Origin: Comamonas sp009360615
GTDB lineage: Bacteria; Pseudomonadota; Gammaproteobacteria; Burkholderiales; Burkholderiaceae_C
Assembly: GCF_035784015.1 (NCBI RefSeq)
Contig: NZ_JALKOW010000001.1
Length of the DNA: 64,000 bases
Strand: one strand, 5' to 3'
Below, piece by piece: positions 16,345 through 24,878 of the stretch (the stretch's first letter is position 1; each line of letters begins with the position of its first letter). The notes beneath the pieces are model-generated. The model did no database searches and had not been told where the DNA came from. It worked only from the letters and a program-made list of their open reading frames with translations. The position numbers and the translations under genes were made by a program.

Positions 16345-17946
16345 ATGAAGCCAGGTCTCTCGTTACGCGTTTCTCAGCATTTGTCGCTGACGCCGCAGCT
16401 GCAGCAATCCATTCAGCTGCTGCAGCTCTCCACTCTGGAGCTGGCGCAGGAAGTCGAGCAGATGCTGGTCGACAACCCTTTTCTGGAACGTGCGGGCGAT
16501 GAGGCCGAAACTGCGGGCGATGCTCCTGTAAGTGTAGCTGCTGGCGTCAGCGAATACAGCACTTCAGAAAGTATTCATTCTGAGAAGGAGGCATCGCAAG
16601 CGCAGAATGCTACTGAAACGGTAGCAGAGGCGTCAAACCCCGAAACCCCTGAAACGCTGAACTGGGAGGCCGAGGGCATGGACGGCCAGGACGGCGAATG
16701 GGGTGGCGAATCCAGCAGCGAGTGGGATACGCCGTCGGCCAGCAGCTCCACGCGCAACCGCGATGGCGATGACGAAACCGATGCCATCGATCTGGCGCGA
16801 GAGCACCAGAGCCTGACCGACTTCCTCCATCGTCAGGCACTGAGCCTGCATCTGGGCGAGGCAGACAGGGCGGCGCTGCGCTTCCTCATCGAGTCGCTCA
16901 GCGATGACGGCTATCTCGAGGACTCCCTGCAGGAGCTGGCGCAGAGCCTGGCCGGCGACGACCTGCAAGAGCGTGAGGAGCTCGAGCAGCACTTTGCCAT
17001 TGCGCTGAAGCTGCTGCAAAGCCTGGAGCCTGTGGGCGTCGGTGCGCGCGATCTGGCCGAGTGCCTGCAACTGCAGCTGCGCGATCTGATCCAGACGGCC
17101 GAGGACGAGGGGACGACCGAGGCGCATATGAGCCGGCTGCTGCTGGCGCAGGCCATCTGCGCCCAGCCCATGGACTTGCTGGCACGGCGCGATCTGCGCA
17201 AGCTCACCAGCCTGTGCGGCGCACGCGAAGAGCAGCTGCGCGAGGCGATGGCCCTGATCGCCAGACTGGAGCCGCGTCCGGGTCGCCGCTTTGTCGACGT
17301 GGAACGCCATATCGTGGTGCCCGATGTGATCGTGCGCCCGGTGCGGGCCGGCTCGGGCCGGACGGACTTTTCCGTGCAGCTCAACCCCGAGGTCATGCCG
17401 CGCCTGCGCGTGCACGACATCTATGCCGGCGTGCTGCGTCGCCACAGGAACAGCGACGGTCACGCGGCGCTGCAGCAGCAGTTGCAGGAGGCGCGCTGGT
17501 TCATCAAGAACATCCAGCAGCGTTTCGACACCATCTTGCGTGTCTCAGAAGCCATCGTGGAGCGGCAGAAGAATTTCTTCGTGCACGGCGAGCTGGCCAT
17601 GCGTCCGCTGGTGCTGCGCGATATCGCCGACACGCTGGGCCTGCACGAGTCCACCATCAGCCGCGTGACCACGGCCAAGTACATGGCCACGCCACAGGGG
17701 ACCTTCGAGCTCAAGTATTTCTTCGGCTCAGGCCTGGGTACAGAGACCGGCGGCAGTGCCTCCAGCACGGCCGTGCGGGCGCTGATCAAGCAGTTTGTCG
17801 ATGCCGAGGACGCCAAAAAGCCTCTGTCGGATGCCAAGCTGGCCGACATGCTCAAGGAGCAGGGCATCGAGTGCGCACGCCGCACCGTCGCCAAGTATCG
17901 CGAGCAGCTCAAGATACCGACGACCACGCTGCGCAAGGCGCTGTAG
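16345..17946 (+). CDS. rpoN: RNA polymerase sigma-54 factor
   Basis: Alternative sigma factor for GG-N10-GC promoters, needing AAA+ activators such as NtrC. The 533 aa protein has the Gln-rich region I (MKPGLSLRVSQHLSLTPQLQ, activator response), an acidic region II of variable sequence (about 55-130), the core-binding domain, and the C-terminal RpoN box ARRTVAKYREQLKIP that reads the -24 element. The ATG at 16345 is used; the frame extends seven codons further to a TTG. It follows lptB by 145 bases. Four sigma-54 promoters lie in this same window. Confidence 0.97.
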   Translation: MKPGLSLRVSQHLSLTPQLQQSIQLLQLSTLELAQEVEQMLVDNPFLERAGDEAETAGDAPVSVAAGVSEYSTSESIHSEKEASQAQNATETVAEASNPETPETLNWEAEGMDGQDGEWGGESSSEWDTPSASSSTRNRDGDDETDAIDLAREHQSLTDFLHRQALSLHLGEADRAALRFLIESLSDDGYLEDSLQELAQSLAGDDLQEREELEQHFAIALKLLQSLEPVGVGARDLAECLQLQLRDLIQTAEDEGTTEAHMSRLLLAQAICAQPMDLLARRDLRKLTSLCGAREEQLREAMALIARLEPRPGRRFVDVERHIVVPDVIVRPVRAGSGRTDFSVQLNPEVMPRLRVHDIYAGVLRRHRNSDGHAALQQQLQEARWFIKNIQQRFDTILRVSEAIVERQKNFFVHGELAMRPLVLRDIADTLGLHESTISRVTTAKYMATPQGTFELKYFFGSGLGTETGGSASSTAVRALIKQFVDAEDAKKPLSDAKLADMLKEQGIECARRTVAKYREQLKIPTTTLRKAL

Positions 17947-17958
17947 GGTATCGCAGAA

Positions 17959-18000
17959 ACAAGAAAGCCGCTGATGCATCGCACAGCGGCTTTCTTGTTT
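17959..18000 (+). terminator. rpoN terminator (bidirectional)
   Basis: Fifteen-base perfect arms ACAAGAAAGCCGCTG / CAGCGGCTTTCTTGT starting 13 bases after the rpoN stop and followed by a T-rich tail. Confidence 0.88.
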
Positions 18001-18059
18001 GTATTTAGGGCGGGAGCCTTGATAAGGCATTGCTCAAGTAAGGGGCAGCGAACAAGAGC

Positions 18060-18133
18060 CGCCCTTGCGGCGATGCTGCCGTCCCCCTTGGGGGCGCCCG
18101 GCCAGGGGGAGGGCGCGTAGCGCCTCAGGGGGT
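18060..18133. repeat. GC-rich intergenic element of the GGGGGCGC...GGAGGGCGCG type
   Basis: Consists of CCCCCTTGGGGGCGCCCGGCC, GGGAGGGCGCGTAGCGCC and CAGGGGG. Related wording recurs after other genes (near 10205, 16215, 48892-49000 and 51118-51175). Such elements are common between genes in Comamonadaceae; no function is established. Confidence 0.5.
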
Positions 18134-18135
18134 TA

Positions 18136-19056
18136 TCAAGAAACCAGCCACCAGACGAACCAGACCAGCACGCCGATCATCAGTCCGAACTTGAGGATCT
18201 TGTAGAAGGCCGGATTCCAGTCGCGGAAGGCGCGGCGGTACTTGCCCGCATAGAACGAGATCTTGAACAGCTTGCTGATCATGCCGCGCGGGTCGCCTTC
18301 GCTGTTGGGCGAGCTGGCGGCTGCCACCACGTTCTTGCCCAGCCAGTGATTAAGCCACTGCGCAAAGCGATTGGTCATGGGGCGCTCCACATCGCAGAAC
18401 AGCACGATGCGGTTGCCTTCGCTGCGGTTCTCGGCCCAGTGCATATAGGTCTCGTCGAAGATCACGCCTTCGCCTTCGCGCCAGCTATAGGGCTGGCCGT
18501 CGACTTCGATCATGCAGCGGTCGTCGTTGGGGGCCAGCACGGCCAGGTGGTAGCGCAGCGAACCCGCATAGGGGTCGCGGTGCAGATTGAGCTTGGCGCC
18601 GGGCGGCAGCTCGGCAAACATGGCGGCCTTGACGCTGGGGATCGACTTGACCAGGGCCGTGGTCCTGGGGCACAGCTCCATGGCCGACGGGTGCGCGTCG
18701 CCGTACCACTTCAGGTAAAAGCGCTTCCAGCCGGTCTTGAAGAAGGAGTTGAAGCCTGCGTCGTCGTTGTTGGCGGCGGCCTTGATCTGCATGTTCTTTT
18801 GCAGATTCACGGCTTCCTCGCGGATCTCGCGCCAGTGGGCCTGCAGCGGTGCCAGCTCGGGGAAGGTGCTGGTGGGCAGGTAGGGCGTGCGCGGCACCTT
18901 GCTGAACATCAGCATGAAGACGTTGAATGGCGCCGTGAACGTGGAGTGATCGAACAGCTGGCGCAGCACCTTGTGGCGCACCTTGCCGCGCAGATGCATG
19001 TACAGCCCGCAGCCCAAGAAAAGCAGCACCAGTGCCAGGACGATGATTTTTACCAT
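18136..19056 (-). CDS. aspartyl/asparaginyl beta-hydroxylase domain protein, LpxO-like
   Basis: Fe(II)/2-oxoglutarate dioxygenase family. 306 aa with an N-terminal membrane helix (about 3-20, IIVLALVLLFLGCGLYMHLR), the catalytic domain with LNLHRDPYAGSLRYHLAVL and WREGEGVIFDETYMHWAENRS, where the His residues and RIVLF are the expected metal and co-substrate elements, and a C-terminal helix (about 285-305). This architecture matches LpxO, which 2-hydroxylates lipid A acyl chains in the inner membrane. Proximity to lptAB fits an envelope role. A peptide substrate cannot be excluded. Confidence 0.75.
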   Translation of the reverse strand: MVKIIVLALVLLFLGCGLYMHLRGKVRHKVLRQLFDHSTFTAPFNVFMLMFSKVPRTPYLPTSTFPELAPLQAHWREIREEAVNLQKNMQIKAAANNDDAGFNSFFKTGWKRFYLKWYGDAHPSAMELCPRTTALVKSIPSVKAAMFAELPPGAKLNLHRDPYAGSLRYHLAVLAPNDDRCMIEVDGQPYSWREGEGVIFDETYMHWAENRSEGNRIVLFCDVERPMTNRFAQWLNHWLGKNVVAAASSPNSEGDPRGMISKLFKISFYAGKYRRAFRDWNPAFYKILKFGLMIGVLVWFVWWLVS

Positions 19057-19189
19057 ATGGACCGATTTTACCGGGGGCACCCCGGCTACCACCATGGGGG
19101 CAGGTCAAGCAGAACGAGGGTAGGGGATTATCAAAAGCCATAGCTGCCGGCGCTTGACGGCCAAGCGCAGCAGCCCGCTTGTCAGATGC

Positions 19190-20422
19190 TCAAGGCAGAG
19201 CCAGTACGGCGCAGTTGCACAGATCTGCGCTCTCGAACGCTGTGGTGTCGCCCGCTTTGAGACCGGGCACCGGGAACAGGCGCACCGTCAGCGGCTTGTT
19301 GAGGCGAAAGGCCATGGTGCCCGTATCGCGCATGACGGCCGCGATCTGCTCGGCGCTGCTGTCGCCCGGCACGGGCACGGTGTCGAGGCCGATGCCGCAG
19401 ACGCTGCTGTAGGTCAGCAGGGCGCGGATATCGAACTCGCCGTCGATGCTGGCCTGGGCCAGGCCTTGGTCCTCGGTCACGGCCAGCATCAGGCCGCTGA
19501 AACCGATCTGCGTCACGCCGCTGACCGACTTGAAGACGCGGGTCAGCAGGGCCGAAGCCTCCACGGTGCCGCTGGCGCCGAAACAGGGCACGCCCAGCAG
19601 TCGGTAGATCTCGACCATGGAGGCGCAGGATTTGGATGGTGCGGCCGAGGTGTCCATGCCCGCGATATGCCAGCCATCGGCCAGCGTCACGCTGTCGGCG
19701 CAGCGCTGGATGGCAGTGGCATGCTCGTTCAGGGTCTGGCTCAGGCGCTCGAATGCGAGCTTGAACCACGCTGCGTGATCGAGTTGAAGGCGCTGCTGCT
19801 GCAGCGCCTTCAGTTCAGCCACCATGAGGTCTGGCGTCTCCAGCCCCAGCACCAGGGCTCCGTGGTGCTGGCCGCGGTGGTAGCTGGCCGGGAAATAGGG
19901 AATGCCGGGTGCGCAGTTGAAGTTGACCGTGAAGTTGAAGTTGCCTTCGCCGCGCGGCGTGGTGTGCGCGATTTGCTGAATGGCCTGCACGCTGTGGGCC
20001 AGCAAGCCGGTCTGCAGAAAGCCATGTTCATCCAGATCGATATTCACGCAGGCGTTGCACAGGTCGCCATAGGCGGCAATCAGCTGCGGCAGCAGGGCCA
20101 CCTCCTGCGCATTGCGCGCTTCGCCCACGGCAAAGCGGATGCGGCGCTTGCCGGTGTTGATGGCCTTGAGCGTTTCGGCAATGTGCTGCAGGCCGGCAAG
20201 GGCGCTGTCTATGCCGCGGACGTCCAGGTATTCGCCGAACGGGTTGCTCACGATGCGGATGGACTGTACCGGGTAGCCCCGCGCCTCGATGGCATCGGCC
20301 ACGGCATCGCATTGCTGCTTGGCCTGGGTCAGGCCGGCCTGCCACTGTGCCTTATCGGCGCTGAGGTTGACAAAGGCAGTGACGGTGCGCACGCGCACCA
20401 GCGGGTTGAAGCTGATATTCAT
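19190..20422 (-). CDS. DUF711 (PFL) family protein
   Basis: 410 aa member of the DUF711 family, structurally related to glycyl-radical-like barrels but of unknown reaction. Recognisable features are YPVQSIRIVSNPFGEYL, the GNFNFTVNFNCAPGIPYFPA stretch and GFSGLMLAVTEDQGLA. Several conserved Cys/Asn residues (NFNC, CAS, CNC) could form an active site. It lies on the same strand as the CsaA-like gene 57 bases upstream and is probably in an operon with it. Confidence 0.8.
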   Translation of the reverse strand: MNISFNPLVRVRTVTAFVNLSADKAQWQAGLTQAKQQCDAVADAIEARGYPVQSIRIVSNPFGEYLDVRGIDSALAGLQHIAETLKAINTGKRRIRFAVGEARNAQEVALLPQLIAAYGDLCNACVNIDLDEHGFLQTGLLAHSVQAIQQIAHTTPRGEGNFNFTVNFNCAPGIPYFPASYHRGQHHGALVLGLETPDLMVAELKALQQQRLQLDHAAWFKLAFERLSQTLNEHATAIQRCADSVTLADGWHIAGMDTSAAPSKSCASMVEIYRLLGVPCFGASGTVEASALLTRVFKSVSGVTQIGFSGLMLAVTEDQGLAQASIDGEFDIRALLTYSSVCGIGLDTVPVPGDSSAEQIAAVMRDTGTMAFRLNKPLTVRLFPVPGLKAGDTTAFESADLCNCAVLALP

Positions 20423-20479
20423 AGCAGTATCCGTAGGCAGGAGAATGGCTGGCGGCCATTTTGCATCCGAACATGCCGA

Positions 20480-20818
20480 TCACAGCAGGCGCGTGCCCAG
20501 CGGCACCTCCTTGTCGGGCACGCACAGGGCCACGGCTCCCGTGGCATCGTGGAAGCCGGTCACAAGACATTCGCTCATCAAGGGCCCAATCTGCTTCTTC
20601 GGAAAGTTGACCACGGCCACCACCAGCCGCCCTATCAGCTCCTCGGGCTGGTAGTGGGTGGTGATCTGCGCGCTGGACTTGCGCCGGCCCAGCTCGGGCC
20701 CCAGGTCCACCAGCAGCTTGTAGGCGGGTTTGCGGGCCTCGGCAAAGACCTCGGCCTGCAGCACGCGGCCCACGCGCAGCTCCACCTTCATAAAGTCGTT
20801 CCAGCTGATTTCTTCCAT
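20480..20818 (-). CDS. csaA: tRNA-binding domain protein, CsaA-like
   Basis: 112 aa OB-fold protein. It begins MEEISWNDFMKVELRVGRVL and contains the family block AEARKPAYKLLVDLGPELGRRKSSAQIT and VVNFPKKQIGPLMSECLVTG. CsaA-type proteins bind tRNA and were reported to act as export-related chaperones in Bacillus. The ATG at 20818 is used because upstream in-frame residues show no family similarity. Divergent from the methyltransferase gene at 20998. Confidence 0.88.
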   Translation of the reverse strand: MEEISWNDFMKVELRVGRVLQAEVFAEARKPAYKLLVDLGPELGRRKSSAQITTHYQPEELIGRLVVAVVNFPKKQIGPLMSECLVTGFHDATGAVALCVPDKEVPLGTRLL

Positions 20819-20997
20819 GTCGTCATTGCTCCTTGGCCTGGCATCATGCCTGGGGCCCTGCATGCATCTGTAGAGCAACGCTTGTCGTGCGCGGGCACCG
20901 GAAAAGGCCTAGCGCGTATGCTTATGCCCTGTAAAGCGCACAACAGGCTCCCTTGAGCGTGCGGCGCCTGCGCCGCTGCTGGCGCGCACTGATTTCT

Positions 20998-22296
20998 ATG
21001 AACCAACTGCATTTGTTTCTGCCCTGCGCCGCCGGCGTCGAGGGCTTTCTGGCCGACGAGGTCCACGCCATCACCGGTGCCAGCGGGCAGGATCTGCTCG
21101 TGGGCCGGGGCGGCGTCATGCTGCGCGGCATGTGGCGCGATGCCTTGCTGCTCAATCTTCACAGCCGTCTGGCCCAGCGCGTGCTGATCGAGCTCTCGCA
21201 CACCCTGTACCGCAGCGAGAACGATCTCTACCGTGCCGCCAGCGAGGTGGCCTGGGAGATCTGGTTCACGCCCAAGGAAACCTTCAAGATCGAGGTCACG
21301 GCCCAGCACAGCCCGCTGACCAGCCTGAACTTTGCGGCGCTCAAGGTCAAGGACGCGATTGCCGACCGTTTTCGCGCCAAGCGCAACGGCGTGCGCCCCA
21401 GCGTGGAGACCCACCATCCCGATGTGCGCGTGCATCTGCACCTGACGACCGACGGCGCCACCCTCTATATCGACACTTCGGGCGAGGCGCTGTTCAAGCG
21501 CGGCTGGCGCGAGGACAAGGGCGATGCCCCGCTCAAGGAAACCCTGGCTGCGGCCATGATTGCGGCCTCGGGCTGGAACCCGCATGGCGACCATCCCCAG
21601 CCGCTGTACGACCCCTGCTGCGGCAGCGGTACCCTGGTGATCGAGGCCGCCCAGATCGCGCGCAGGATTCCGGCCGGCATTCTGCGTCGCTTTGCGTTCG
21701 AGAAGCTCGTACCTTTTCAGCGCCATGTCTGGGAAGCCATGCTGGATGAAGCCGAGAGCCAGATCCTGCCCGAGTCGCCGGTGGGCATCTACGGCTCGGA
21801 CATCGCCTTCCGCATGGTGGACTTTGCCCAGCGCAATGCCGAGCGGGCGGGTGTGTCCGATACCGTCAGCCTGCGCGGTGGCGATGCCTTGCAGCGCATG
21901 CCGCCCAGCGAGCAGCCCGGCATGATGCTGCTGAACCCTCCCTATGGGGAGCGTATCGCGGCGGCCGGTAGCGCGGGCCGCAATGCGGCCGAGCGCATGG
22001 GCCAGGTCGAACGTGCCGGCCGGGAAACCGCGCAGACCGACGACGGCGGCGAGTTCTTCAACCAGCTGGCCAGCCACTGGAAGAAGAACTACAGCGGCTG
22101 GAGCGCCTGGATGCTGACGCCGGACCTCAAGCTGCCCAGCAAGATGCGCCTCAAGGAGTCGCGCCGCACGCCCATGTGGAACGGCCCCATCGAATGCCGT
22201 CTGTTCCGCTTCGACATGATCAAGGGCGCGGTCAAGGCGCGCAAGCCTGCGGAGGATGCGGCACGGAGCGCAAAGCCGGAAGGCCGGCCTCAATGA
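20998..22296 (+). CDS. THUMP-domain 23S rRNA guanine-N2 methyltransferase, RlmL-type
   Basis: SAM-dependent RNA methyltransferase, 432 aa. N-terminal ferredoxin-like and THUMP domain (about 1-170, ETFKIEVTAQHSPLTSLNFA), then a Rossmann methyltransferase with PLYDPCCGSGTLVIEAAQIA as the SAM loop and LLNPPYGERIAAAG as the catalytic NPPY. It corresponds to the N-terminal half of E. coli RlmL (m2G2445) and lacks the RlmK half. A roughly 45-residue insert (360-400) rich in Ala and Arg follows NPPY. The stop overlaps the PIN gene in ATGA, so they are co-transcribed. Confidence 0.88.
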   Translation: MNQLHLFLPCAAGVEGFLADEVHAITGASGQDLLVGRGGVMLRGMWRDALLLNLHSRLAQRVLIELSHTLYRSENDLYRAASEVAWEIWFTPKETFKIEVTAQHSPLTSLNFAALKVKDAIADRFRAKRNGVRPSVETHHPDVRVHLHLTTDGATLYIDTSGEALFKRGWREDKGDAPLKETLAAAMIAASGWNPHGDHPQPLYDPCCGSGTLVIEAAQIARRIPAGILRRFAFEKLVPFQRHVWEAMLDEAESQILPESPVGIYGSDIAFRMVDFAQRNAERAGVSDTVSLRGGDALQRMPPSEQPGMMLLNPPYGERIAAAGSAGRNAAERMGQVERAGRETAQTDDGGEFFNQLASHWKKNYSGWSAWMLTPDLKLPSKMRLKESRRTPMWNGPIECRLFRFDMIKGAVKARKPAEDAARSAKPEGRPQ

Positions 22297-22784
22297 AGAT
22301 CGCCCCGCTGCGCTGGCCGGCCTGCAACGCCGGCTATGACGGCCCCTTGCCGCGCCCCATGATTCTGGACACCAATGTGGTGCTGGACATGCTGATCTTT
22401 GACGACCCGGATATCCCCGCCATCCGCGAACTGGTCGCCCGTGGAGAGGTGCGCTGGATTGCCGACGAAGCCCAGCGCATCGAGCTGGGGCGCGTGCTGC
22501 ACTACAGCCAGATTGCGCCGCGCATCAGCTACTACGGCAAGACGCCCGAAGGCGTGATGGCGGCGTTTGATGCCGCCGTCGAGTATGTGCCTGGGGCACC
22601 CAAGATCCGCTTCACCTGCACCGATCCCGACGACCAGCATTTCCTCGACCTGGCCAGCCAGCACAAGGCCTTGCTGGTCAGCAAGGACAGGGCCGTGCTC
22701 AAGCAGCGCAAGCGCGTGGCCACCCACTATGGTGCAACGGTGGGCAATGTGGTGGTGCTGGAAGAGGAGCGGCTGGCCGCCTAG
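22293..22784 (+). CDS. PIN-domain putative nuclease
   Basis: 163 aa with a PIN-like Mg-dependent RNase fold: PMILDTNVVLDMLIFDDPD carries the first acidic residues, FTCTDPDDQHFLDLASQH the later ones. It belongs to the family annotated as putative toxin-antitoxin component. No antitoxin gene is beside it; instead it overlaps the rRNA methyltransferase gene by four bases, which speaks for a role in RNA maturation or quality control rather than a classic toxin module. That reading is inference. Confidence 0.8.
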   Translation: MKIAPLRWPACNAGYDGPLPRPMILDTNVVLDMLIFDDPDIPAIRELVARGEVRWIADEAQRIELGRVLHYSQIAPRISYYGKTPEGVMAAFDAAVEYVPGAPKIRFTCTDPDDQHFLDLASQHKALLVSKDRAVLKQRKRVATHYGATVGNVVVLEEERLAA

Positions 22785-22906
22785 TGTGGCGCAGCCAGGC
22801 TGGCTCCCCTGTATCGACTGGCCGCGCTCCTTGGAGCGCAGCTGTGTCAGACAGGCTCTTGCACCCGGTCTTGCCTGAGTATTGCCTCCGTTGCCTGCTC
22901 GTTGGC

Positions 22907-23317
22907 TCAGTCGAAGAACCGCATGCCCGCATAAGGCCGCAAGCGGCATTGCGCCAGGCGGCTTTGCAGCGAACCGACATGGGCTTCGAGCAGGTGGCCA
23001 TCCGGGTCCAGAAAGTAGAAGGAATCGCCTTCGCTGCGGTTGCTCTTCCATTCCTGGACACCGCATGACCTGGCATGCTCCACAAAGTGCGCGAAGTCGC
23101 GTTGGGCAATCGTGAATGCGTAGTGGGTGTAGTCAGAGCTGCGGGCCTGGCTTCGCTGTTCGTCTGACGACAGGCACAGCCACAGATCGCCGAGTTCCAG
23201 ATAGGCTCCCGCATCCCACTGCGCCCGCAGGCGAAACCCCGGTACGCGCACGTAGAAGTCTACGCTGCGCTGCAGGTTTGCGACGGCCAGCGTGAGGTGA
23301 TTCAATCCGGTAAGCAT
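22907..23317 (-). CDS. fosA: FosA-type fosfomycin glutathione transferase
   Basis: Mn-dependent VOC-fold enzyme adding glutathione to fosfomycin. At 136 aa it matches FosA, and the key residues can be aligned: metal ligands His7 (GLNHLTLAV), His65 (YTHYAF) and Glu111 (GHLLEAHVG); substrate residues Thr9, Tyr39, Trp46, Lys91 and Arg120. The start at 23317 places His at position 7 as in FosA. Chromosomal copies are common in environmental Gram-negatives. It converges with the PIN gene and has no mobile-element flank. Confidence 0.85.
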   Translation of the reverse strand: MLTGLNHLTLAVANLQRSVDFYVRVPGFRLRAQWDAGAYLELGDLWLCLSSDEQRSQARSSDYTHYAFTIAQRDFAHFVEHARSCGVQEWKSNRSEGDSFYFLDPDGHLLEAHVGSLQSRLAQCRLRPYAGMRFFD

Positions 23318-23636
23318 GGTGGCGATGGGCGGGCTTGGCACAGCCATCCAGTGTGCCATTGCCTTGCATCGGCTCTGTCCCTGCATGGCGCAGTCCTCGC
23401 GGGCCAGCAGGAGCTGCGCACCGCCTGTGTTGCGCCCACGGCATCCATAAGTGCCATGGCGCCGCTTCTGCCTGCATCGGGCCTGGCGAATCCGTCGCAG
23501 TCCGTCAAACCTTGCACTGCCTCATGGAATCCGCAGGCACCGCCGGACGGAGCCAACGAAGCGCCGGCCCATGGTTGTGGCGGCCGAACCACCCATGGCT
23601 GGCCCGGATTAGCGCATGCGGATTAGGATTCATGCC
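23318..23636. other. non-coding stretch upstream of the guanidine riboswitch
   Basis: About 320 bases between the divergent fosA and gdx genes. Frames in it are short and show no domain. It must hold both promoters, which I cannot place. Confidence 0.4.
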
Positions 23637-23698
23637 GCAGGGACGACCTTGCCGGGCGATGCGATGCATGGCCTGAATTCCTGCCGGGACGGCCTGGC
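23637..23698 (+). ncRNA. guanidine-II (mini-ykkC) riboswitch
   Basis: Two similar short hairpins with the diagnostic ACGR loops: GCAGGG-ACGA-CCTTGC (23637-23652) and GCCGGG-ACGG-CCTGGC (23683-23698), 30 bases apart. The second ends about 15 bases before an AGAGG ribosome site and 25 before the gdx start. This class binds guanidinium and frees the ribosome site. The gene it precedes is the guanidinium exporter family, matching the known association. Confidence 0.9.
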
Positions 23699-23723
23699 CA
23701 TTCGATCTTCAAAGAGGTTTTCC

Positions 23724-24044
23724 ATGGCTTGGGTTTATCTGCTGGTGGCCGGCGTTCTGGAAGTGGTCTGGGCCTTCACCATGAAGCAGTCCCATGGTTT
23801 CACCAACCTCAAATACAGCGCCATCACCATCGTGGCCATGATCGCCAGCTTTGGTCTGCTGTCGGTGGCCATGCGCAGTCTGCCTCTGGGCACGGCGTAT
23901 ACGATCTGGACCGGTATCGGTGCCGTGGGTGCATTCCTGGTGGGCGTCACGGTGCTGGGAGAGCAGCTCAGTGCCATGCGCGTGGGAGCGGCTGTCCTGA
24001 TCGTCAGCGGTCTGGTGCTGATGAAACTGTCGGCCGGGGAATAA
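23724..24044 (+). CDS. gdx: guanidinium exporter Gdx (SugE), SMR family
   Basis: Small multidrug-resistance-type antiporter of 106 aa with four membrane helices, working as a dual-topology dimer. It starts MAWVYLLVAGVLEVVWAFTM, with the essential membrane Glu in VLEVVWA, and contains PLGTAYTIWTGIGAVGAFL, the SMR signature. SugE-type members export guanidinium in exchange for protons, and the guanidine-II riboswitch directly upstream supports this over a general quaternary-ammonium role. The start follows AAAGAGG. Confidence 0.93.
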   Translation: MAWVYLLVAGVLEVVWAFTMKQSHGFTNLKYSAITIVAMIASFGLLSVAMRSLPLGTAYTIWTGIGAVGAFLVGVTVLGEQLSAMRVGAAVLIVSGLVLMKLSAGE

Positions 24045-24066
24045 AGCACCGCCCGTATGCGCTGAG

Positions 24067-24729
24067 TCAGCGCGCCATGGCGGCTGGCGTCTCCGGTTCC
24101 ATCGGGCACTTGCTCAGCCACAGTGCCAATCCCTGCCGGTAGGCGGCCGGGTCCATGGCATCGCTGTGGCGGGGGATATGGTAGGCCTTGCCCTCGGCCG
24201 CGAGCCGGGCGCAGGCCACCTTGTAGAAGTCGGGCGTGGCCTGCAGGCGCGCGATCTGCGCCCATTCGAGCCGTTCTCGCGCACCCCGGTCGTGGATCAG
24301 CGTGAAGCCCTGATCGTCGAGCTGCAGGCGGTAGCCGCCCTCCAGGCGCCGCAGGCGGGCCCGCAGGCCTGCGCGCACCAGCTTCCGGTGCAGGCCCTGC
24401 AGCGGCGCCTGGCGCATGGCTTGGTGCTGACGCAACGCGCCGAGCAGGCGCGCTGAGTAGCGCTTCCACAGCAGGATGCAGAGCACGGTCGAGACCAGCA
24501 TGGCGATGATTTTTTCGGGGCTCAGCTGCTGGCCCGGCCGGGCGATGGCCAGCAGGCCGCCGCCCAGGCCCAGGCCGAGCAGCAGCGGGGCGAGCCAGCG
24601 CTCCTGCCAGCCTGCCATCCGGGCCTGCAGGGCGGCCTGTTGTCGCGCGTGTTGCTGCATCTCGCGCTGCAGCGCGGCCTGCAGCCGGCAGTCGGTGTGG
24701 GCCGGGGTGATGGTGAACAGCAGTTCCAT
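24067..24729 (-). CDS. membrane protein with YcxB-like C-terminal domain
   Basis: 220 aa. After a short N-terminus (MELLFTITPAHTDCRLQAAL) come two membrane helices (about 45-62 and 73-90), then a cytoplasmic domain with LQLDDQGFTLIHDRGARERL, EWAQIARLQATPDFYKV and AYHIPRH that resembles the YcxB-like family of unknown function. The frame continues upstream to 24978, but that part overlaps the DAHP synthase start on the other strand and lacks family character. Function unknown. Confidence 0.65.
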   Translation of the reverse strand: MELLFTITPAHTDCRLQAALQREMQQHARQQAALQARMAGWQERWLAPLLLGLGLGGGLLAIARPGQQLSPEKIIAMLVSTVLCILLWKRYSARLLGALRQHQAMRQAPLQGLHRKLVRAGLRARLRRLEGGYRLQLDDQGFTLIHDRGARERLEWAQIARLQATPDFYKVACARLAAEGKAYHIPRHSDAMDPAAYRQGLALWLSKCPMEPETPAAMAR

Positions 24730-24878
24730 GGGCGGTGGCGTTCGATCTTCTAGGGGCCGCCAGTCTACCGGGGCGGGGCGCCGTCCAGCCTTGCCCGGCT
24801 GGCGGCAGCAGGCCGCTTTCCGCAGCCGCCGATGGGGGCGAGCGCGCGGGTGAAAGCGCATGGCGCGACAATAGCGGG

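Noticed and set aside
22293..22784. PIN protein as a toxin-antitoxin module
   Set aside because: No antitoxin-like gene adjacent, and it overlaps an rRNA methyltransferase gene.
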